This document shows positions 44,661 through 53,765 of a stretch of DNA of 64,000 bases, piece after piece. The first letter of the stretch is position 1, and every line of letters starts with the position of its first letter. A program made the position numbers and the translations under genes. This stretch comes from Desulfofundulus thermosubterraneus DSM 16057 (GTDB lineage Bacteria > Bacillota > Desulfotomaculia > Desulfotomaculales > Desulfovirgulaceae): NCBI RefSeq assembly GCF_900142025.1, contig NZ_FQZM01000003.1:1-64000 (forward strand), written 5' to 3'. The notes below the pieces were generated by a model. It was not told where the DNA came from, searched no databases, and was given only the letters and a program-made list of their open reading frames with translations.

Positions 44661-45221
44661 GTGCGCATTATTCTAGGCATAACCGGGGCATCAGGAGCCG
44701 TATACGGCATAACCCTGCTGGAACAACTAAAGCTCTCAGGGATTGAAACCCACCTTATCTTGAGCCCCTGGGCGGCAAAAACCATCGCCCTGGAAACCCG
44801 GTGGACGCCGGAACAGGTAATGGCATTGGCCAGCTACTCTTATACGGCCAACGACCTGGCTGCACCGGTGGCCAGCGGGTCTTTTATGCACCAGGGTATG
44901 GTCATTGCCCCCTGCAGTATGAAAACCCTGGCATCTATAGCCTGGGGCTACAGCGATAACCTGATCACCCGGGCTGCCGACGTGACCATAAAAGAAAGGC
45001 GCCCCTTGATCCTGATGATCAGGGAAACGCCTTTAAGTGCCATCCATCTTGAAAACATGCTCAAACTGGCCCGGCTGGGGGTAATTATTATGCCTCCGGT
45101 ACCATCCTTTTACCAGCACCCGGAAACCATCGAAGACCTGGTCCTGCAAACAACCGGGCGGGTACTGGATCTTTTGGGTATCGAAAATAGCCTAGTAAAA
45201 AGATGGGGGGGTACCCGGTAA
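44661..45221 (+). CDS. ubiX: UbiX-type flavin prenyltransferase
   Basis: 186 residues. IILGITGASGAVYGITLLEQL is the FMN-binding N-terminus; APCSMKTLASIAWGYSDNLITRAADVTIKERRPLI and REtPLSAIHLENML are signature blocks. It makes prenylated FMN for UbiD-family decarboxylases. Start is GTG with AAGGATGG six bases upstream. No ubiD gene is in the window; aromatic acid or menaquinone precursor decarboxylation elsewhere is likely. Confidence 0.92.
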   Translation: MRIILGITGASGAVYGITLLEQLKLSGIETHLILSPWAAKTIALETRWTPEQVMALASYSYTANDLAAPVASGSFMHQGMVIAPCSMKTLASIAWGYSDNLITRAADVTIKERRPLILMIRETPLSAIHLENMLKLARLGVIIMPPVPSFYQHPETIEDLVLQTTGRVLDLLGIENSLVKRWGGTR

Positions 45222-45223
45222 CC

Positions 45224-46576
45224 TTACCTGATCAGAATAAGAGTTGCCAGGGTGAAATAAATAAACATACTGCTAACGTCCATCAAGGTAGTAATGAAAG
45301 GTCCCGAGGCCAGGGCGGGGTCAACCCCGATGCGGTTGATAATCACCGGCACAAAACTGCCCAGGATGGTGGAAACGGTGATACTTAAGGCCAGTGCCCC
45401 GCCTACCACCAAACCAAGGGAGGGGGAACCCTGCCACACAAAGGCAAAGGATCCTACAACCAGGCCGCAAACCAGGCCCACCCACAGCCCCACCTGGGCT
45501 TCTTTCCAGATCACCTTTAAAACCTGACCGGGATCTACCTCTCCGGTGGCAATTCCCCTCACCACCACGGCCAGGGACTGGGTAGCCGCGTTGCCCGTAC
45601 CTCCGGCTATGGCTGTCATAAAAAAAGCCAGGGCCGTTAAATGCTGCAGGGTTTCGGAAAAGCCCTCGATTACATGACCGGCCACCAGCTCTCCGAAGAG
45701 CAAACCCACCAGCCAGGGCAAACGACGCAGTGCCCGCTTCAAAGGACTGGCGTCGGGGTCTTCCCCTTCACTATCAATAGTGGCCGCCATGCGCATCATG
45801 TCCTCGGTGGCTTCCCGTTCAATAACATCCAGAACATCGTCTACCGTTACAATACCAAGCAGTTCTCCATCATCGCTGACCACAGGTACGGCCAGAAAGT
45901 CGTATTTCGCCACCAGGCGGGCCACTTCTTCCTGGTCGGTGCTCACATTCACGCTGATTACCTTGCGCCGCATGATGTCCTCAATACGCATATAAGGCGC
46001 AGCCAGTATAAGTTCCCTTAAGGAGAGCACTCCCACCAGGTGGTTTTGATCGTCCACCACATAAACGTAATAAACCGTCTCGGCATCGGGTGCGTTTTCC
46101 CGCAGCACTTCAATAGCTTGCCCGGCGGTGATATTTTTCTGAATGGCCACGTATTCCGTGGTCATGATCCCGCCGGCGGTTTCCTCGCCGTAGGTCAACA
46201 GCTCTTTGAGGTCCCGGGCCTCATGCACCTCCATCAGACCCAGCAGTTTTTGTCTCAGGTCCCCGGGCAGGTCCCCCAGCAGGTCTGCAGCGTCGTCGGT
46301 AAACATGGCACTCAATATATCGGCCGTGCGCTGTAAACCCAGGCATTCCATCAGGGTGGGCAACTTTTCCCGGTCCAGCTCAAAAATTACCTGGGCAGCC
46401 CTGTCCGGTTCCATGACCCGCAATACCTTGACCTGCTGGCCCAAACTAATGTCCGGAAATACTTCGGCTATGTCCGCCGGATGTAAGTCCTTCAGGCACT
46501 GACGCAGCCTGTCGGTAGAGCCTTCCTCAAGGCAGGAAAGGACTGCCCGGCGTACTTCTTGCCGGTCTCTGGACAT
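45224..46576 (-). CDS. mgtE: Magnesium transporter MgtE
   Basis: About 450 residues from the ATG at 46576 (AAAGGAGGTGGCCTG upstream). An N-terminal MgtE_N superhelix (LKDLHPADIAEVFPDISLGQQVKVL) is followed by two CBS domains (about 135-255). A five-helix membrane domain has HLTALAFFMTAIAGGTGNAATQSLAVVVRGIATGEVD and SGPFITTLMDVSSMFIYF. The CBS and N domains gate the channel according to internal Mg2+. It has a 220-nt leader shared with corA. Confidence 0.94.
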   Translation of the reverse strand: MSRDRQEVRRAVLSCLEEGSTDRLRQCLKDLHPADIAEVFPDISLGQQVKVLRVMEPDRAAQVIFELDREKLPTLMECLGLQRTADILSAMFTDDAADLLGDLPGDLRQKLLGLMEVHEARDLKELLTYGEETAGGIMTTEYVAIQKNITAGQAIEVLRENAPDAETVYYVYVVDDQNHLVGVLSLRELILAAPYMRIEDIMRRKVISVNVSTDQEEVARLVAKYDFLAVPVVSDDGELLGIVTVDDVLDVIEREATEDMMRMAATIDSEGEDPDASPLKRALRRLPWLVGLLFGELVAGHVIEGFSETLQHLTALAFFMTAIAGGTGNAATQSLAVVVRGIATGEVDPGQVLKVIWKEAQVGLWVGLVCGLVVGSFAFVWQGSPSLGLVVGGALALSITVSTILGSFVPVIINRIGVDPALASGPFITTLMDVSSMFIYFTLATLILIR

Positions 46577-46796
46577 CAGGCCACCTCCTTTTATCAGGGG
46601 CGGCCCACCATCCCTGGAGCATGGATACCGGGGCCAGCCCCTTTTTATTATTACCACCGGCACCATAGCGAGATCACTGAACATTTACACCCAAAGCAAT
46701 GCCCCAAACAAAAAAGGCCTCCGGTTAAAGAAGGCCAAAAGCCCGACTGGACTTACATCCAGAACTACTTTAACAAATTGTTTCCTGTGCTGTCAA
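46577..46796 (-). promoter_or_regulatory. Structured leader of mgtE (copy 1 of a twin leader)
   Basis: On the minus strand: TTGACA (46796-46791), 17 bases, TTAAAG (46773-46768). The transcript would start in a 5' stem-loop CTGGATGTAAGTCCAG, followed by a terminator-like hairpin (46736-46708, with TTTTTTG). After a spacer comes a strong hairpin (46641-46596) ending right before AAAGGAGGTGG. The same order with the same spacing occurs before corA (48236-48000). Confidence 0.75.
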
Positions 46797-46824
46797 GGTA
46801 AATTAATGTGTATATAGAAAAATC

Positions 46825-47787
46825 TTATAACATATCTCTCTTCCTGAATATGAACAGAGCTACAATTGATAAAACAACGGACAAAAGAACTATACCGGAA
46901 AAAGCACCCTTCGAATTCTGGAATGGCAGATCTACGTTCATGCCGTACAAGCTGAACAGCATGGTAGGAATCATTAAAATGATGGTCACTGAAGTTAGAA
47001 ACTTCATGACCATGTTTTGATTGTTCGAAATTATCGAGGCAAATGCATCCATCGTGCTACTCAGGATCTCGGCATAAATCTCACTCATTTCAATAGCTTG
47101 TTTATTTTCGGTGATTACATCTTCCAGCAAGTCCTCATCTTCTTCGTACATCTTTATTAAACCCACGTTCACCTCCAAAGACTCGGAGTCTTTAGCCAGG
47201 TGTGACTTTAATAGCTTTTCCATAACGATTTCATTTGCCCTTAAAGAGGTTGTAAAATAGACCAGGCTTTTTTCTAAACTAAATAACTTAATCAATTCTT
47301 TATTTTGCGTCGAACTGTGCAACCTTTGTTGAATTTCTTCACTTCTTTTGTCGATCTGCCTTAAGTAACGCAGGTAATGGATCGCTGTCTTATAAAAAAT
47401 CTGTAAGAGAAAGCGCGTTTTTTTAAAGGTATAAAATCCCTTGATACGGCAGGAAGAGAATTCGCTTATAATAGCCAGATCTTCCAGGCAAACGGTAATA
47501 ATAATGTTTTCTGTAATAATGATTCCTAAAGGAATTGTGTCATAAACATTATCCCTAATAATAGGCACCCTGATAATAATCAGCACACAGCCTTCCTCAA
47601 CCTCGATACGGGAGCTTTCTTCTTCATCAAGAGGGTACTCTAAAAAGTCCACAGGCAGGGTAAGCTGGTGAACGACCTCTTGTATCTCTTCTCTGGTAGG
47701 GTTGACTAAGTTAACCCAGCTCCCCTTCTCTCCCAGCACATTGCTTTCTACCAGCGCCTCTCCCACACTTTTATATACTTTGAGCAT
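46825..47787 (-). CDS. corA: CorA-family divalent cation transporter
   Basis: About 320 residues from the ATG at 47787 (GGGGTGGGAAGAT upstream); a TTG at 47826 opens the frame but has no ribosome binding site. The N-terminal cytoplasmic domain (to about 255) precedes a long helix and two C-terminal transmembrane segments. The pore signature YGMNVDLPF, a variant of GMN-x-x-x-P-x, lies after TM1. It should import Mg2+ (or Co2+/Ni2+). It sits between two copies of the Mg-transporter leader. Confidence 0.9.
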   Translation of the reverse strand: MLKVYKSVGEALVESNVLGEKGSWVNLVNPTREEIQEVVHQLTLPVDFLEYPLDEEESSRIEVEEGCVLIIIRVPIIRDNVYDTIPLGIIITENIIITVCLEDLAIISEFSSCRIKGFYTFKKTRFLLQIFYKTAIHYLRYLRQIDKRSEEIQQRLHSSTQNKELIKLFSLEKSLVYFTTSLRANEIVMEKLLKSHLAKDSESLEVNVGLIKMYEEDEDLLEDVITENKQAIEMSEIYAEILSSTMDAFASIISNNQNMVMKFLTSVTIILMIPTMLFSLYGMNVDLPFQNSKGAFSGIVLLSVVLSIVALFIFRKRDML

Positions 47788-47999
47788 ATCTTCCCACCCC
47801 TGTTGTTGAGCTTTATCCTGTTCCAATGCCTTACTCGAATTTTACACAGGAACAAAGAACACATGTTGGCAACCATTATCTTGTATCTTGAGTTTTTCCT
47901 CAACACTTACCAGGGGTGCAGCAAGGCACTGGGGCAGTTCCCCAAAATCCTGTTCCGGGCGGCAATAAACCGGGCGCCGTAAAGTACCCGGGTCACTGA

Positions 48000-48236
48000 C
48001 ATCCAGGCCACCTCCTTTTTTTCAGGGGCGGCCCACCATCCCTGGAGCGTAGATACCGGGGCCAGCCCCTGTTTGTTTTAGTATGAACTTGTGCCTACTA
48101 GGGTCGCCGTCCACAGTACCACCTCCGGGAATTTTTGCAAAAATGAAAAGGGCCTTCACTTACGTGAGGAAGCCCGAAAACCTTAGCTGGCTTTCCAGCC
48201 AACATTACTTTATCAGAACCTTTCTTGTACTGTCAA
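48000..48236 (-). promoter_or_regulatory. Structured leader upstream of corA (copy 2 of a twin leader)
   Basis: On the minus strand: TTGACA (48236-48231), 17 bases, ATAAAG (48213-48208). A 5' stem-loop GCTGGAAAGCCAGC (48199-48186) and a terminator-like hairpin (48175-48144, with CTTTTC) follow. The hairpin at 48070-48024 matches the mgtE copy at all but two of about 46 positions, then AAAAGGAGGTGGCCTG. The next bases copy the first mgtE codons (ATGTC-AG-GACC) before diverging into a 31-codon frame that stops. corA begins about 180 nt further on. Confidence 0.75.
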
Positions 48237-48242
48237 GGAAAA

Positions 48243-49148
48243 TTAATCCCTGCCGGCGTAACCAAAGTTCCGCAGGTACAGGTCCTGGTTACGCCAGTCT
48301 TCCTTGACCTTGACCCACAGGTCCAGGTATATTTTTGACCCCAGGAGAAGTTCCATTTCTTCCCTGGCCAGCCGGCCTATCTCCTTGAGCATCCGCCCCC
48401 CCTTGCCAATTAATATGGCCTTGTGCGATTCCTTTTCGGTATAAATGACCGCCCGCACATAGAGCAACTGGTCCGACCGCGGCTCTATCTCTTCCACCAC
48501 CACGGCCACCCCGTGGGGTACTTCCTGGGTGGTCAGGTGCAGCACCTTTTCCCGGATCAATTCGGCCATAATAAACTGTTCCGGCCGGTCCGTGACCATA
48601 TTGTCGGGATAATATTTGGGTCCATAGGGTAAGTAGGAAACCACCAGCTCAACCAGGTGGTCCAGGTTTTCCGGCTTGAGAGCGGAAACGGGGACAATCT
48701 CGGCAAAATTGTATTTTTGTCTGAAAACGTCGATCAGAGGTAGCAATTCCGCCTTATTTTCCAGCAAATCTATTTTATTGATCACCAGAATTACCGGAGT
48801 AGTTACCTCGCGGAGCTGGTTGATTATGTACTCGTCCCCCGGCCCCGGCAACTGGGGTTCAACCAGGAAAAGGATCACGTCCACTTCCTTTAGGGCGCCC
48901 AGGGCCACTTCCACCATGTATTCACCCAGTTTGTGCCTGGGCTTGTGAATTCCCGGCGTGTCCAGGAAAATGATCTGGGCATCATCACGGGTAATGATTG
49001 AATGGATTTTATGCCGGGTGGTCTGGGGCTTATCGGACATAATGGCCACCTTATGCCCCACCAGCTGGTTTAATAGGGTAGACTTCCCGACATTGGGGCG
49101 GCCAATTATGGCCACAAAACCCGACTTGAATTTCTCCTGTTCCACCAT
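48243..49148 (-). CDS. era: GTPase Era
   Basis: 301 residues. G1 GRPNVGKSTLLN, G2 near TTRHKI, G3 DTPGIHKP, G4 NKIDLL and G5 SAL are all visible. The C-terminal KH domain has EIEPRSDQLLYVRAVIYTEKESHKAILIGKGGRMLKEIG. Era binds the 3' end of 16S rRNA in 30S assembly. AAAGGAGGAAA precedes the ATG. Its stop lies two bases from the -35 box of the corA leader. Confidence 0.97.
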   Translation of the reverse strand: MVEQEKFKSGFVAIIGRPNVGKSTLLNQLVGHKVAIMSDKPQTTRHKIHSIITRDDAQIIFLDTPGIHKPRHKLGEYMVEVALGALKEVDVILFLVEPQLPGPGDEYIINQLREVTTPVILVINKIDLLENKAELLPLIDVFRQKYNFAEIVPVSALKPENLDHLVELVVSYLPYGPKYYPDNMVTDRPEQFIMAELIREKVLHLTTQEVPHGVAVVVEEIEPRSDQLLYVRAVIYTEKESHKAILIGKGGRMLKEIGRLAREEMELLLGSKIYLDLWVKVKEDWRNQDLYLRNFGYAGRD

Positions 49149-49202
49149 TTTCCTCCTTTCAGCCCTTTATCATTAAAGAGACTCCCCCGGGCAGCACCAA
49201 AT

Positions 49203-49682
49203 TTACCTGTCTACCGGCTCCACAACACGAACAGGATTGGGGCGTGGGCTGTCTTCAATTTTCCCATCCTCCCCACCTTTTAACTTAAAGCTCAGGGGCA
49301 GCAGCTCAGCAAGCGTTTTTACTATATATTCACCATGGTGGTTACACATATAAACTTTTACTTCGCTTCCGAATTCAGCCAGCACCTGCCGGCAGGCGCC
49401 GCAGGGCGTGCAGTAATCCTCGCTGTCGGAAATCACCGCCAGGGCGGCAAATTGCCTCTCCCCGTTGCTTACTGCTTTAAAAAGGGCCACCCGCTCGGCG
49501 CAAACGGTTAAACCGTAGGAGGCATTTTCAATGTTACATCCGGTATACACTCTTCCTTCCGATGTCAGTATGGCTGCCCCCACCCGGAAGCCGGAATAAG
49601 GAGCGTAAGCCCTTTCCCGGGAAGCCCGGGCCGTGTTTATGAGCTTTTCTACGGGAAACTGCATCACCGGCAGGTCAATCAT
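49203..49682 (-). CDS. cdd: Cytidine deaminase
   Basis: About 159 residues. I favour the ATG at 49682, which overlaps the dgkA stop (TAATG) and has GGCGAGGTGG upstream. Zinc ligands and catalytic glutamate are in TVCAERVALFKA and PCGACRQVLAEF; FRVGAAILTSEGRVYTGCNIENASYGL is the substrate-binding block. The C-terminal tail of about 25 residues after SFKL is longer than in the minimal family and rich in charged residues and proline. Confidence 0.94.
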   Translation of the reverse strand: MIDLPVMQFPVEKLINTARASRERAYAPYSGFRVGAAILTSEGRVYTGCNIENASYGLTVCAERVALFKAVSNGERQFAALAVISDSEDYCTPCGACRQVLAEFGSEVKVYMCNHHGEYIVKTLAELLPLSFKLKGGEDGKIEDSPRPNPVRVVEPVDR

Positions 49683-50101
49683 TAATTTCCACCTCGCCAG
49701 GAACGTGCCCAAAAGCGAACGAAGGCGTGCAGGTAAGGGTAAAACACCAATAGCCCTACAACCACCGAGTTTAAGGCAGCCAGCAGTACGGCTCCGGCGG
49801 CAACATCCTTGGCTACCCTGGCCAGCGGGTGGTATTTGGCGGTATAAAGATCAACCACCGTCTCCACGGCAGTATTGAACATCTCGGCAATGACAACCAG
49901 GGCGATGGCAAAGAGAATAATGAGGAGATCCCGCACCCCTACCCCCAGCAACAGAGCAACAGCCACCACAACCAGGGCGGCACCAAAGTGAAAACGCATG
50001 TTTGGCTGTGTGCGCAGGGTATAAGCCAGACCAGCCAGAGCATAACCAAGGCTTTTTCTGAAGCTGCCCCCGGCCATTGCAATGTCACATCCCGTAACCA
50101 C
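49682..50101 (-). CDS. dgkA: Diacylglycerol/undecaprenol kinase (DgkA type)
   Basis: About 139 residues, three transmembrane helices. The signature AEMFNTAVETVVDL and the KDVAAGAVLLAAL segment are intact. In Gram-positives this enzyme (YqfG-neighbour DgkA) mainly phosphorylates undecaprenol. Start is GTG 50101 or ATG 50077; neither has a strong ribosome binding site. It lies between ybeY and cdd as in Bacillus. Confidence 0.94.
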   Translation of the reverse strand: MVTGCDIAMAGGSFRKSLGYALAGLAYTLRTQPNMRFHFGAALVVVAVALLLGVGVRDLLIILFAIALVVIAEMFNTAVETVVDLYTAKYHPLARVAKDVAAGAVLLAALNSVVVGLLVFYPYLHAFVRFWARSWRGGN

Positions 50102-50136
50102 AAGCTATTCTAAGGGCGGCGCTCTTAATGGCCCTC

Positions 50137-50595
50137 TTACCTGGCCAAACCCAGCCGGGCCAGGATGGCCTCCTCCTTTTCCCGCATTGCCCGGCATTCC
50201 ACTTCCGTCTGGTGATCGTATCCCAGGAGATGCAGCACACCGTGAGCCACCAGAAAAGCCACCTCCCGCTCAAAGCTGTGCCCGTACTCCTCGCTTTGCC
50301 GGCGCGCCGTCTCCAGGGAAATCACCACATCCCCCAGCAGGGTTTCCCCCCCCGCTTCGGGCATCGGTTCTCCTTCCTGCAGGGCAAAAGAGAGTACATC
50401 CGTAGGCCTGTCCACTCCCCGGTATTCACGGTTTAACCGGTGAATGTACTCATCATCCACAAACACCAGGCTTACTTCCGCGTCCCCGGGGCCTCCGGCT
50501 AAAGAGAGCGCTTCCCCGGCCACCTTTACCACCAGGTTAACTAGCCGCTCACCCACCGGCACTTTTTCTTGCAGGTTGTTTACGAGAACCGGCAC
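50137..50595 (-). CDS. ybeY: Endoribonuclease YbeY
   Basis: 152 residues. The zinc motif HGVLHLLGYDH (His3) lies near the C-terminus, and DRPTDVLSFAL precedes it. YbeY is needed for 16S rRNA 3' maturation and ribosome quality control. It starts with GTG inside the last 47 nt of pgpH, with GGAGAAGAAG upstream. Confidence 0.96.
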   Translation of the reverse strand: MPVLVNNLQEKVPVGERLVNLVVKVAGEALSLAGGPGDAEVSLVFVDDEYIHRLNREYRGVDRPTDVLSFALQEGEPMPEAGGETLLGDVVISLETARRQSEEYGHSFEREVAFLVAHGVLHLLGYDHQTEVECRAMREKEEAILARLGLAR

Positions 50596-52744
50596 TCTTG
50601 CTTCTTCTCCTTTCCATTTCCTTACTCAGGTCGGGATATTCAATGCGGGTGTGAAATATTCCGCCCAGTACCTGCAAAAACGCCTCCGCAATTTTATCCA
50701 GGTCCTTAAAAGTCAGGTCGCATTCATCCAGCTGGCCGTCCATGAGCTTATCCTTGATAATTTTGCGTACCATTCCCTCTACGCGGCCCGGAGTGCGGTT
50801 TTGCAGGGAGCGGACCGCCGCCTCGACCGAGTCGGCCAGCATGACAATGGCTGCCTCTTTAGTCTGGGGCTTGGGTCCATCATAACGGTATTCGTCCTCA
50901 TTGACATTTTCCGAGTGGCCGTTCTCCAGGGCCTTGTGATAAAAGTAAGAACAGAGCCCGCTGCCATGGTGCTGCTCGATAATATCAATAATGGCCTGGG
51001 GCAACTTGTACTCACGGGCCATTTCCACCCCGTCCTTGACGTGGGAGGTCAAAATCAAAGTGCTCAAGGAAGGGGCAATTTTATCATGGGGGTTTTCACC
51101 GTTCAACTGGTTTTCAATAAAAAAGTAGGGCCGTTTAATTTTGCCGATATCATGATAATAGGCACCCACCCGCACCAAAAGGGTTTCCCCGCCCACGGCC
51201 CCGGCTGCAGCCTCCGCCAGGTTGGCCACAATAATGCTGTGGTGATAGGTCCCCGGTGCCTCCGTAAGCAAACGCCGCAGCAGGGGATTGCTGGGATGGG
51301 ACAGTTCCAAAAGATGGACTGCCGAGGTAATTCCAAAGGCGCTTTCCAGATACGGAAGGGCACCAATGGTTAGAATGGAAGACAAAATACCGTTAATCAG
51401 ACCAAAACCCACGCCGGAAGTAATCATGAGGCCCCAGGGCGTGTTGCCTAAAAGGCCCATAATCAGAATGACAACGATATTGGCGGCGCTAGTATAAACA
51501 CCGGCCCGTGCCAGATCACCCCGCTGGCTGAGCTTGCTGACGCTGTAAACTCCTACGAACCCCCCCACCAGGGCCACCAGTCCAAAATGGACTTGCCCAT
51601 CGATCATCAGGGTCACCAGGAAACTCATTACCGCCACCACCAGCATGGCCAGGCGCGCGTCAAGCAAAATGGCAATTAGCATCCCGGCGGCGGCAATAGG
51701 GGTCATATAACCCACGAGGTTGCCCAACTCTGGCCAGTAGGGGATACTGATGGCCGTAATGGCCTTGCCCACGGCCAGTACCACCACGATAACGATACCC
51801 AGCAGGTACAGGTGACCGGCATGTTCGTAAATTTCCCGGTTCTGCTGGTAGAGATAGAGCAGTACCACCATCATCAGGAGGGCCACCAGCAAAGCGCTGC
51901 CAAGCAATATACGCCAGGGGACCCCGGTTTGGGTGAGGCCCAGAGCCTCCAGCTTGGCCAGATGTTCCCTGGTAACCACATCCCCAACCCGGATGATGAT
52001 CTCGTTCTGCCTGATGGTCACCATCTGGGGCGGCACCGTGGCCATGGCCGCCTCCTTTAAGAGGCGGGTTTTTTCCGCATTGAAGAAGCTGTTCGGCCGC
52101 AGGTAATAACGGATTAGGCCCTGGGCCAGTTCCCGGTAGGGTTTGCTTAAACCCCAGCGGGCCACCTGGTCGGCCAGACTTGCCTTTTTAGCCTCCAATT
52201 TATCAGGCGTAATACCTTCCTCGCTATCCAGGGCCTGGGCCAACAGGCCGTTTACACTCCGCTCCACCTGATCCAGGGTGTGGGAAGCGGGCCTGGTAAG
52301 GGCCACCAGGGTTTCCTGGGACAAAGAAAAGGGCAGCACCTCCCGCAGGCGGGTTACCCGATCTTCCTCACTGGACCTGGTATCCTCCTGCACCTCGCGG
52401 ATCCCCTGAATGGCGGTGGAAATATCCCGCTGAACCGCCGCACTTACCAGGGGATCCCGGTCGTACTGGTCGCGTACTGCCGCGGCAGCCTGGCGGCGCA
52501 TTTCTTCGGTCTTGGCCTTATCTTCAAAAACAATACTGCGGGGGGCCGTAATCTGGACCGGGGAAACCTGTCCCTCCCGCAAATTAACCCGTTGGGGAAC
52601 AAATTCGATGGAAATGAGAATGGTAATGAGCAAAAAAAAGATGACCGCGGCTGCGCTCCGCCGTACCCTGCGCCGTCCCATTAACGGAGCCAGCCGGTGA
52701 ACAAACTGTTTTCCAATTGTGGTCAGAGGGAGCATCAAATTCAC
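50549..52744 (-). CDS. pgpH: PgpH/YqfF-type 7TM-HD cyclic-di-AMP phosphodiesterase
   Basis: 731 residues. An N-terminal TM helix is followed by an extracytoplasmic 7TMR-HDED domain (about 60-270), seven TM helices (about 280-480) and a cytoplasmic HD domain with TYHHSIIVANLAE, YYHDIGKIKRP and TSHVKDGVEMA and EQHHGSGL. Family members hydrolyse c-di-AMP. It lies between phoH and ybeY as in other Firmicutes. Confidence 0.95.
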   Translation of the reverse strand: MNLMLPLTTIGKQFVHRLAPLMGRRRVRRSAAAVIFFLLITILISIEFVPQRVNLREGQVSPVQITAPRSIVFEDKAKTEEMRRQAAAAVRDQYDRDPLVSAAVQRDISTAIQGIREVQEDTRSSEEDRVTRLREVLPFSLSQETLVALTRPASHTLDQVERSVNGLLAQALDSEEGITPDKLEAKKASLADQVARWGLSKPYRELAQGLIRYYLRPNSFFNAEKTRLLKEAAMATVPPQMVTIRQNEIIIRVGDVVTREHLAKLEALGLTQTGVPWRILLGSALLVALLMMVVLLYLYQQNREIYEHAGHLYLLGIVIVVVLAVGKAITAISIPYWPELGNLVGYMTPIAAAGMLIAILLDARLAMLVVAVMSFLVTLMIDGQVHFGLVALVGGFVGVYSVSKLSQRGDLARAGVYTSAANIVVILIMGLLGNTPWGLMITSGVGFGLINGILSSILTIGALPYLESAFGITSAVHLLELSHPSNPLLRRLLTEAPGTYHHSIIVANLAEAAAGAVGGETLLVRVGAYYHDIGKIKRPYFFIENQLNGENPHDKIAPSLSTLILTSHVKDGVEMAREYKLPQAIIDIIEQHHGSGLCSYFYHKALENGHSENVNEDEYRYDGPKPQTKEAAIVMLADSVEAAVRSLQNRTPGRVEGMVRKIIKDKLMDGQLDECDLTFKDLDKIAEAFLQVLGGIFHTRIEYPDLSKEMERRRSKSAGSRKQPARKSAGG

Positions 52745-52759
52745 TCCTGCGCCACCGTC

Positions 52760-53716
52760 CTACGACCCTTCCTCATAGGCCCTGATGATTTCCTGAACCA
52801 GCGGGTGCCGGACTATATCCTCCCCCGTCAGATAACAAAAGGCAATACCGTTTACCCGGGCCAAAACCTTCTGGGCATGGACCAGGCCGGAAACCTGACC
52901 CCTGGGCAGGTCGATCTGGGTAATGTCTCCGGTAATTACGGCCTTGGAACCAAAACCCAGACGGGTCAAAAACATTTTCATCTGCTGGTCGGTGGTGTTT
53001 TGCGCCTCGTCAAGAATGATAAAGGCGTCATCCAGTGTCCTCCCCCGCATATAGGCCAGGGGAGCAATTTCAATAACATGCCTTTCCAGATATTTTTGGG
53101 TATTTTCCACACCCAGTACATCGTAAAGGCTATCGTAAAGAGGACGCAGGTAAGGATCTACTTTTTCCTGCAGATCCCCCGGCAGAAAACCGAGCTTTTC
53201 TCCGGCTTCCACAGCCGGCCTGGTTAGTACCAGCCGGTTGACTTCCTTATTGCGCAGCGCACGAATGGCCATAACCACGGCCAGGTAGGTTTTCCCCGTT
53301 CCCGCGGGGCCGATGGCAAAAACAATGTCGTGCTTGCGAATGGCTTCGATGTACTGTTTCTGCCCCAGTGTCTTGGGCTTCACCTGTTTTCCCCGGGCGG
53401 TAACCAGGGTCACCTCCCGCGCCAGGTGGGACAGGGCTTCCTGCATACCCGCCCGCACGGCCTTAATGGCGTAGTTAATTTCGTGTAAAGTTAAACGGTT
53501 ACCCGCGCGGTAAAAGTCCTGCAACTGATTGAAAACCTCCCGGGCCTGGGCAACCTGTTCGGGGGGACCGATAATAATCACTTCCTCACCCCGGGTTACT
53601 ACCCTTATGCCCAAGGCCCGTTCCATTAAAGCCAGATGTTCATCGTGACGCCCGAAAATCTCGGCCGCCGTGGCAATGTTATCCAGGATCACCCTGGCTT
53701 CAGTGTGTTCGCCCAA
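52760..53716 (-). CDS. phoH: PhoH-family ATPase
   Basis: About 318 residues from the TTG at 53716: GGAGGG lies five bases upstream and the longer frame to 53848 overlaps yqfD. A small N-terminal KH-like part (about 1-110) precedes the PhoH ATPase domain with Walker A AIGPAGTGKTYLAV and Walker B AFIILDEAQNTT. An RNA helicase/nuclease-linked role next to ybeY is inferred from conserved neighbourhood. Function in the family is poorly defined. Confidence 0.94.
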   Translation of the reverse strand: MGEHTEARVILDNIATAAEIFGRHDEHLALMERALGIRVVTRGEEVIIIGPPEQVAQAREVFNQLQDFYRAGNRLTLHEINYAIKAVRAGMQEALSHLAREVTLVTARGKQVKPKTLGQKQYIEAIRKHDIVFAIGPAGTGKTYLAVVMAIRALRNKEVNRLVLTRPAVEAGEKLGFLPGDLQEKVDPYLRPLYDSLYDVLGVENTQKYLERHVIEIAPLAYMRGRTLDDAFIILDEAQNTTDQQMKMFLTRLGFGSKAVITGDITQIDLPRGQVSGLVHAQKVLARVNGIAFCYLTGEDIVRHPLVQEIIRAYEEGS

Positions 53717-53765
53717 CTTATCCCTCCAACTCCCTCTTGTTCCTATAGCAGCTAGAATAGACCTC

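Noticed and set aside
46577-46796. M-box (ykoK) magnesium riboswitch upstream of mgtE
   Set aside because: I looked for the conserved M-box core and did not find it; the leader is described as unrecognised instead.
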